NCBI GenBank assembly: GCA_943329165.2
Contig: CALQCV020000035.1
Location: 1 to 12,066 of the forward strand
Length of the DNA stretch: 12,066 nt
DNA from: Candidatus Nitrotoga sp. CP45
GTDB taxonomy: Bacteria > Bacteroidota > Bacteroidia > Flavobacteriales > Flavobacteriaceae
Direction: 5' to 3'
The notes under the pieces are model-generated. The model was not told the origin of the DNA. It saw only the letters and a program-made list of their open reading frames with translations, and made no database searches. Within the stretch, counting starts at the first letter, position 1. Every line of letters begins with the position of its first letter. The position numbers were made by a program, and so were the translations under genes. Positions 7,399 to 12,066 of this stretch are shown piece by piece.

Positions 7399-8505
7399 AT
7401 GAAAATAGCCATATTAGGAACTCGAGGTGTGCCCAATTATTACGGAGGTTTCGAACAATTCGCAGAATTTTTTTCGGTGTATTTAGTCAAACAAGGACAC
7501 GAAGTATATTGCTATAATTCTCATGACCATCCTTTTCAAGATAAAACATTTCACGGCGTTCACATAATTCATCAATATGATCCAGAATATAAGTATGGAA
7601 CATTTGGGCAATTCCTTTATGATTACAATTGCATCATAGATTCCCGAAAACGCGACTTTGATATCATTTTACAATTAGGCTATACTAGCAACTCTATCTG
7701 GCATTTTTTACTTCCAAAAAAATCAATTATCATTACCAATATGGATGGATTGGAATGGAAACGAACAAAGTATTCTAAACCAGTACAACAATTCTTAAAG
7801 TTTGCCGAAAGATTGGCAGCAAATAACAGTGACTTTTTGGTTTCAGATTCCTTAGGAATTCAAAATTTTCTAAAAGCAGAATACAAAAAAGAATCTACTT
7901 ATATTGCTTATGGAGCTTATCCTTTTTCCACTCCTAATGAAGCAATTTTAAAAGAATACAATATTAAAAAAGAAAACTATAACATGATTATGGCTCGGTT
8001 TGAACCCGAAAATAATTTAGATATGGTTCTTGAAGGAGTAACAATGAATGAAGAAAAAACTCCAATTTTAGTTATAGGCAAACACCAAACAAAGTATGGA
8101 GAATATTTAAAAAATAAATTCAAAGACCATTCTAATATTCTTTTTTTGGGAGGAATTTACAATTTGGAACACCTAAATAATCTTCGTTACTTTTCAAACC
8201 TTTATTTTCATGGACATTCCGTAGGAGGAACCAATCCATCACTGTTAGAGGCAATGGCTTCAAAAGCTTTAGTGATTTCCCACAACAACGATTTCAACAA
8301 AGGGATTTTAAAAGAAAATAGCTATTATTTTTCCAATCCAAACGAAGTAAAAAATATTCTAAATACAATCAAAAAAAATGATAACTTGCGATTGGTTCAA
8401 AACAATTTTGATTCGATCGTGAACGAGTTTAATTGGGAAAAAATAAATGGGGAATATTTACAACTTTTCGAAGAATGTTATTCAAAATCTGATAAAAGAA
8501 AATAA
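7399..8505 (+). CDS. DUF1972/GT4 glycosyltransferase, rhamnosyltransferase-like
   Basis: A 368-aa GT-B enzyme. Its N-terminus, ILGTRGVPNYYGGFEQF (5-21), is the signature of the DUF1972 domain, and NMDGLEWKRTKYS (114-126) is a second conserved block. The C-terminal GT4-like half carries ARFEPENN (199-206) and GHSVGGTNPSLLEAMA (272-287). The first Glu of the usual E-x7-E motif is Gly here, as expected for this family, while the second (E284) is kept. Characterised relatives include the pneumococcal capsule enzyme WchF/Cps2T, a rhamnosyltransferase acting on the second sugar of the repeat unit; whether this enzyme also uses dTDP-rhamnose is inference, and no rhamnose synthesis gene is in the window. 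It opens the right-hand gene group behind a possible promoter, and its last 59 nt overlap the next gene. Confidence 0.91.
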   Translation: MKIAILGTRGVPNYYGGFEQFAEFFSVYLVKQGHEVYCYNSHDHPFQDKTFHGVHIIHQYDPEYKYGTFGQFLYDYNCIIDSRKRDFDIILQLGYTSNSIWHFLLPKKSIIITNMDGLEWKRTKYSKPVQQFLKFAERLAANNSDFLVSDSLGIQNFLKAEYKKESTYIAYGAYPFSTPNEAILKEYNIKKENYNMIMARFEPENNLDMVLEGVTMNEEKTPILVIGKHQTKYGEYLKNKFKDHSNILFLGGIYNLEHLNNLRYFSNLYFHGHSVGGTNPSLLEAMASKALVISHNNDFNKGILKENSYYFSNPNEVKNILNTIKKNDNLRLVQNNFDSIVNEFNWEKINGEYLQLFEECYSKSDKRK

Positions 8506-9808
8506 AAGTAACAACTCTTTTATTCCAATACTTTTAGTTCTTTCTACCATTCCTTTAACGTTGGCGATCAACAATATTTGTATGGGAATATTTTTGTTAG
8601 TCGCTTTTATTACTTTTAAAAAGGAAGATTTTAAATTTCAAAAAGAGTTAGTTTTTCCAATCCTTCTTTATGTTTTAATGGTAATTTCCTATTTCTGGTC
8701 TATAGATACTAAAGAAACACTTTCTGCTTTATCAAAGGAAGTTCCTTTGCTCATAATTCCGCTGGGCTTTCTGATTTTTAAAACAAATACTTCAGAACAA
8801 AAAAGAAAAATTATAGAATATTATAGTTATGTGATTGTCGCGTTTGTTTTATATTATTCGGTCAGAGCAATAATTCGCTACTTTATATATGGAGACGCAA
8901 GAATGTTCTTTTATCATGGCGAAAATGACAAAGATTATGGACTTGTCCCAAAATTGCTGAACGCCATACATATGTCCGTTTTTGTTGCAATTGCGTTCTT
9001 TTATTTTTTCACAAAGGAAGTAAAATCAAAAAGCGACACCTTATTTTCTATTTTGCTTTTTGCTTTTATTTTGCTTTTATCTTCCAAAAATATCGTACTC
9101 GTTGTTTTATTGTTATCGTTAATAAACATTTTATTTTTTTCAAAAACGGCACATAAATTAAGATTAAGAAACCTAATTGTTCTTGTACTGTTAGTTGGAA
9201 TAGTATTTTCAATTGGAAGAATAAAAGACAGGTTTAAAGTTGAATTTCAAAACAACACCAACAAAAGCTTAAGCACTGCTGTAATTGAAGGAATACCCCC
9301 AAGTGTTCATTATGTGAGTGTAAAAGAAGCTTGGACAAATCCGACTTTTACACCTAATGATTATTTTAACGGCACAGCATTTCGGGTGTATCAATTTAGA
9401 ATTTTCACAGAGTTAATAAATGAAAATAATGTCTACTTGACAGGTTTCGGATTGAATGCATCTTACCCCAAAATCAAAGAAAAAGCGATTCAATACAATC
9501 TGTATATGGGAGAAAAAAACGACCCAGATAGCGGTTATCAGTCTAAAAATTTTCACAATCAATACATTCAAAATTTTGCTGAGTTAGGTGTTTTTGGTTT
9601 TGTACTTTTATTAATTCTAATCGTTGTTACTATTAAAAATGCAATTAAATCGAAAGATTTTGTGCATTTTGCTTTCGTATTTCTAATGATAAGTCTATTT
9701 TTGACAGAATCTTCCTTATGGAGACAAAGAGGAGTTGTATTTTTTGTGATGATGTTTTGTCTTTTTAATACAGGAAGCAAAACTCAAAATAGTTCCAAAG
9801 TTGAATAA
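8447..9808 (+). CDS. O-antigen ligase/polymerase-like membrane protein (Wzy_C/WaaL family)
   Basis: A 453-aa membrane protein with about 10-12 helices and a large extracytoplasmic loop (about 258-375). Family marks are LSSKNI (211-216) before the loop, a G-x-G (333-335), and NFHNQYIQNFAELGVFG (368-384), with the His-Asn and spaced glycines typical of the O-antigen ligase/polymerase domain. ESSLWRQRG (421-429) precedes the final helix. It may polymerise repeat units or ligate the finished glycan to an acceptor in the periplasm; sequence alone does not separate the two. The ATG at 8447 lies 59 nt inside the preceding gene. It is chosen because no ATG, GTG or TTG follows until after the first helix has begun (TTG in the helix, then Met46). 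The first 20 or so residues would be a polar cytoplasmic tail. A rarer start codon further right cannot be excluded. Confidence 0.84.
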   Translation: MGNIYNFSKNVIQNLIKENKSNNSFIPILLVLSTIPLTLAINNICMGIFLLVAFITFKKEDFKFQKELVFPILLYVLMVISYFWSIDTKETLSALSKEVPLLIIPLGFLIFKTNTSEQKRKIIEYYSYVIVAFVLYYSVRAIIRYFIYGDARMFFYHGENDKDYGLVPKLLNAIHMSVFVAIAFFYFFTKEVKSKSDTLFSILLFAFILLLSSKNIVLVVLLLSLINILFFSKTAHKLRLRNLIVLVLLVGIVFSIGRIKDRFKVEFQNNTNKSLSTAVIEGIPPSVHYVSVKEAWTNPTFTPNDYFNGTAFRVYQFRIFTELINENNVYLTGFGLNASYPKIKEKAIQYNLYMGEKNDPDSGYQSKNFHNQYIQNFAELGVFGFVLLLILIVVTIKNAIKSKDFVHFAFVFLMISLFLTESSLWRQRGVVFFVMMFCLFNTGSKTQNSSKVE

Positions 9809-9814
9809 AATTAT

Positions 9815-10798
9815 ATGAAAAGAATATTAATTACTGGCGCTGCTGGTTTTTTGGGGTCGCATCTTTGTGATCGTTTTATTGCAGAAGGGTATTTTGTTAT
9901 CGGAATGGATAATTTAATTACGGGAGATTTAAAAAACATTGAGCATTTATTTAAAGATAAAAATTTTGAATTTTATCATCACGATGTAACAAAGTTTGTA
10001 CATGTGCCCGGAAATATAGATTATATTCTTCATTTTGCATCACCAGCAAGTCCAATAGATTATTTAAAAATACCTATTCAAACGCTGAAAGTTGGTTCAT
10101 TAGGCACACACAATCTTCTAGGTTTAGCTCGAGTAAAAAAAGCAAGAATTCTTATTGCTTCTACGTCAGAAATTTATGGAGATCCTTTAGTTCATCCACA
10201 AACAGAAGATTATTACGGAAATGTAAACACCATTGGTCCTAGAGGGGTTTATGACGAAGCTAAACGTTTTCAAGAATCAATCACAATGGCGTATCATACG
10301 TTTCATGGAGTTGAAACTAGAATAGTTAGAATATTCAATACTTATGGACCAAGAATGCGACTAAATGATGGGCGTGTTATTCCTGCGTTTATTGGCCAAG
10401 CATTGCGGGGCGAAGATTTAACAATTTTTGGAGACGGAAGCCAAACACGTTCCTTTTGTTATGTTACGGATCAGGTAGAAGGCATTTTCAGATTGCTGCA
10501 TTCTGATTATGAACAACCTGTTAATATTGGGAATCCAAATGAAATAACTATAAAAGATTTTGCTGATGAAATCATTAAATTAACGGGAACCAATCAAAAG
10601 GTTGTTTATCATCCTTTGCCCATGAACGATCCGATGCAAAGGCAGCCAGACACAACTCGAGCTGCAACCATTTTGGGCTGGGAAGCTAAAGTTTCAAGAG
10701 AAGAAGGGATGAAATTGACCTATGAGTATTTTAAGTCACTTTCATCCGAAGAGCTTTCAAAAGAAGAACATAAAGACTTTAAAAAATATATTTATTAA
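9815..10798 (+). CDS. uxs: UDP-glucuronate decarboxylase homologue (UDP-xylose synthase), extended SDR
   Basis: A 327-aa NAD-dependent extended short-chain dehydrogenase. The Rossmann glycine motif GAAGFLG (8-14) is followed by HFASPASP (73-80), [14 protein letters not shown] (116-129), NVNTIGPR (136-143), the catalytic YDEAK (146-150), [14 protein letters not shown] (175-188) and [10 protein letters not shown] (205-214). These blocks match UDP-glucuronate decarboxylases rather than plain 4-epimerases. S118-E119 and R276 line up by motif with the Ser-Glu and Arg used in decarboxylation by ArnA/UXS enzymes. The reaction would convert UDP-glucuronate to UDP-xylose and CO2 in the cytoplasm, supplying xylose for the repeat unit. 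The last 20 residues are a polar tail beyond the usual fold. It sits 6 bp after the polymerase-like gene and 6 bp before the phosphotransferase gene, so all are probably one operon. UDP-glucuronate must come from a dehydrogenase outside this window. Confidence 0.9.
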   Translation: MKRILITGAAGFLGSHLCDRFIAEGYFVIGMDNLITGDLKNIEHLFKDKNFEFYHHDVTKFVHVPGNIDYILHFASPASPIDYLKIPIQTLKVGSLGTHNLLGLARVKKARILIASTSEIYGDPLVHPQTEDYYGNVNTIGPRGVYDEAKRFQESITMAYHTFHGVETRIVRIFNTYGPRMRLNDGRVIPAFIGQALRGEDLTIFGDGSQTRSFCYVTDQVEGIFRLLHSDYEQPVNIGNPNEITIKDFADEIIKLTGTNQKVVYHPLPMNDPMQRQPDTTRAATILGWEAKVSREEGMKLTYEYFKSLSSEELSKEEHKDFKKYIY

Positions 10799-10804
10799 TA
10801 GTAT

Positions 10805-12066
10805 ATGGCGGGACAACAAACGGGTAGATACTCAAAATACATTAGGCCGATAAATATATTTTTCGATCTAATTATAATAACGTCATTGAGTTTATTTTTC
10901 TTTAGAGAACTTAATCTTAATCAGTTTTACTTTCTGTTGTACCAAACAATTGCCTGGATTGTTATTGCAACACTTGTAAAATATTATCAGGTTTATCGAT
11001 TCACAACACCCGTAGAAATCGTTACCAAATTAATTAAACAGTTTGTTGTTTTTCTATTAGTTGTTATCGCTTTTTTTCCATTTGCAAAAACGACAACATT
11101 TAGTGGAAAAGCCATCGCAATTTTTATGATAATTAGCTTTTTTATCATAGTGGCCTTTAAATATTCCTGGTTTTTTTATCTAAAAAAATATAGAATTGTT
11201 ACGGGAAGCAATTTTAGGACCGTCGTTATAATAGGATATACGCCAGAGGCAATAAGACTAAAAGAAATATTTGAAACAAGAAAAGATTATGGGTATAGAT
11301 TTTTAGGATATTTTTCTAACAAAAAACAAAACTCGGAAGTTAAAGGTAAAATAGAAGAAATAAATGAATTTGTTATTAATAATAATGTTGACGAAATCTA
11401 TTGCTCATTAAATGAAATTTCTAATGAAAAACTAAAAGAATTAGTTGAATTTGCAGAGTATAATAATAAATTAATTAAATTCATTCCTGATAATAAAGAG
11501 ATTTTTTCAAAAAACTTAAAACTTGACTTTTACGAATTATTTCCTGTACTCTCACTTCAAAAAACACAATTGCACAATCCTATTGTCAAAGGAGTTAAAC
11601 GCGCATTTGACATTTTCTTTTCGCTGTTTGTTATAATTTTTTTGCTGTCATGGTTAATGCCTGTTTTGGCGATATTAATAAAACTAGAATCAAAAGGGCC
11701 ATTATTTTTCAAACAAGGTAGGCCGGGAATGAATGAAGAAGAATTCCATTGTTACAAATTCAGATCTATGCAAGTTAATGGATTTACAGAAAAGCCAGCT
11801 TCCAAAAACGACCCAAGAGTAACAAAAATGGGAAGGTTTATGCGAAAAACCAGCATTGACGAATTACCACAGTTTTTTAATGTTTTACTAGGAGACATGT
11901 CTGTTGTTGGACCAAGACCACACTTATGGTCACAAAACAAAGCCTATGCCAGTAAAATAAAGAAATATATGATTCGTCATTATGTTAAGCCGGGCATTAC
12001 CGGTTTAGCACAAGTAAAAGGCTTTAGAGGAGAAATTGAAACCGAAGAAGACATGATAAACCGAAT
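10805..12066 (+). CDS. wcaJ: WcaJ-type undecaprenyl-phosphate sugar phosphotransferase, 3' end cut by window
   Basis: The frame is open from ATG 10805 to the window end (420 complete codons), lacking perhaps 30-50 residues of the usual 450-470. Four N-terminal helices (about 16-33, 43-61, 77-94, 104-122) lead to a Rossmann-like domain (about 137-245) and then the catalytic polyprenyl-phosphate glycosylphosphotransferase domain. That domain has RAFDI (266-270), a proline-containing re-entrant helix (about 270-293, P286), FFKQGRPG (301-308), KFRSM (318-322), DELPQF (352-357), SVVGPRP (366-372) and KPGITGLAQV (395-404). D352-E353 are the likely catalytic acidic pair. Family members transfer a sugar phosphate, usually glucose-1-phosphate, from UDP-sugar to undecaprenyl phosphate, the first step of repeat-unit assembly at the inner membrane. 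The central VVIIGYTPEA (140-149) lacks a standard GxGxxG loop. The start lies 6 bp after the decarboxylase stop. Sugar specificity is inferred from the family only. Confidence 0.93.
   Translation, partial: MAGQQTGRYSKYIRPINIFFDLIIITSLSLFFFRELNLNQFYFLLYQTIAWIVIATLVKYYQVYRFTTPVEIVTKLIKQFVVFLLVVIAFFPFAKTTTFSGKAIAIFMIISFFIIVAFKYSWFFYLKKYRIVTGSNFRTVVIIGYTPEAIRLKEIFETRKDYGYRFLGYFSNKKQNSEVKGKIEEINEFVINNNVDEIYCSLNEISNEKLKELVEFAEYNNKLIKFIPDNKEIFSKNLKLDFYELFPVLSLQKTQLHNPIVKGVKRAFDIFFSLFVIIFLLSWLMPVLAILIKLESKGPLFFKQGRPGMNEEEFHCYKFRSMQVNGFTEKPASKNDPRVTKMGRFMRKTSIDELPQFFNVLLGDMSVVGPRPHLWSQNKAYASKIKKYMIRHYVKPGITGLAQVKGFRGEIETEEDMINR

Noticed and set aside
8212..8260. Loss of the first Glu of the E-x7-E motif in the DUF1972 transferase, considered as an inactive enzyme
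   Set aside because: The GGTNPSLLEAMA form is normal for DUF1972 enzymes, so it does not indicate decay.
11752..11940. Minus-strand 62-aa frame near the right end
   Set aside because: It lies opposite the conserved KFRSM-to-GPRP catalytic core of the phosphotransferase, whose plus-strand frame is clearly the real one.
1..12066. Search for CRISPR arrays, tRNAs, insertion sequences, phage or defence genes
   Set aside because: No spaced direct repeats, cloverleaf-like sequences, transposase/integrase motifs or defence domains were seen; gaps between genes are all under 80 bp.

Overview
This AT-rich window looks like chromosomal DNA of a Bacteroidota member, most likely Flavobacteriaceae (Flavobacterium-like). 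The reasons are the A/T-biased codon use, starts without clear Shine-Dalgarno sequences, promoter-like TTTG-N19-TATTTTTG motifs of the Bacteroidota type, and protein sequences typical of flavobacterial polysaccharide loci. All ten genes point right. No tRNA, rRNA, CRISPR array, insertion sequence or integrase is visible. Nothing is frameshifted; the first and last genes are cut only by the window edges.

The window is the interior of a Wzx/Wzy-type surface polysaccharide (exopolysaccharide, capsule or O-antigen) cluster. Left block (1-2228): the C-terminal end of a dolichol-phosphate-mannose-synthase-like GT2, followed 11 bp later by a multi-membrane GT-C (GT39/ArnT-like) enzyme with a large extracytoplasmic C-terminal region. 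Together they suggest a polyprenyl-phosphate-sugar donor and a transferase acting outside the inner membrane. Next comes a 187-aa lipoprotein (2284-2847) with its own promoter-like motif and a strong hairpin terminator (2871-2910).

Middle block: a Wzx-type flippase (2923-4188); then, behind a second promoter-like motif, a hexapeptide-repeat acyltransferase (4231-4908), a Wzy-like polymerase (4913-6163) and a GT4 glycosyltransferase (6156-7328), tightly packed.

Right block: behind a third, weaker promoter-like motif, a DUF1972/GT4 rhamnosyltransferase-like enzyme (7399-8505), a second O-antigen polymerase/ligase-like protein (8447-9808, overlapping the previous gene by 59 nt), a UDP-glucuronate decarboxylase homologue (9815-10798) and the start of a WcaJ-type undecaprenyl-phosphate sugar phosphotransferase (10805 to the window end).

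Proposed working order (inference): the WcaJ-like enzyme primes undecaprenyl phosphate; the GT4 enzymes extend the repeat unit, perhaps with xylose supplied by the decarboxylase; the acyltransferase decorates it; Wzx flips it; one Wzy-like protein polymerises it, and the other may ligate it or serve a second glycan. Export genes (Wza/Wzc type) and a UDP-glucose dehydrogenase are not in this window. I see no clearly new system. The points most worth checking are the unrecognised lipoprotein, the GT2/GT-C pair, and the two polymerase-like proteins.
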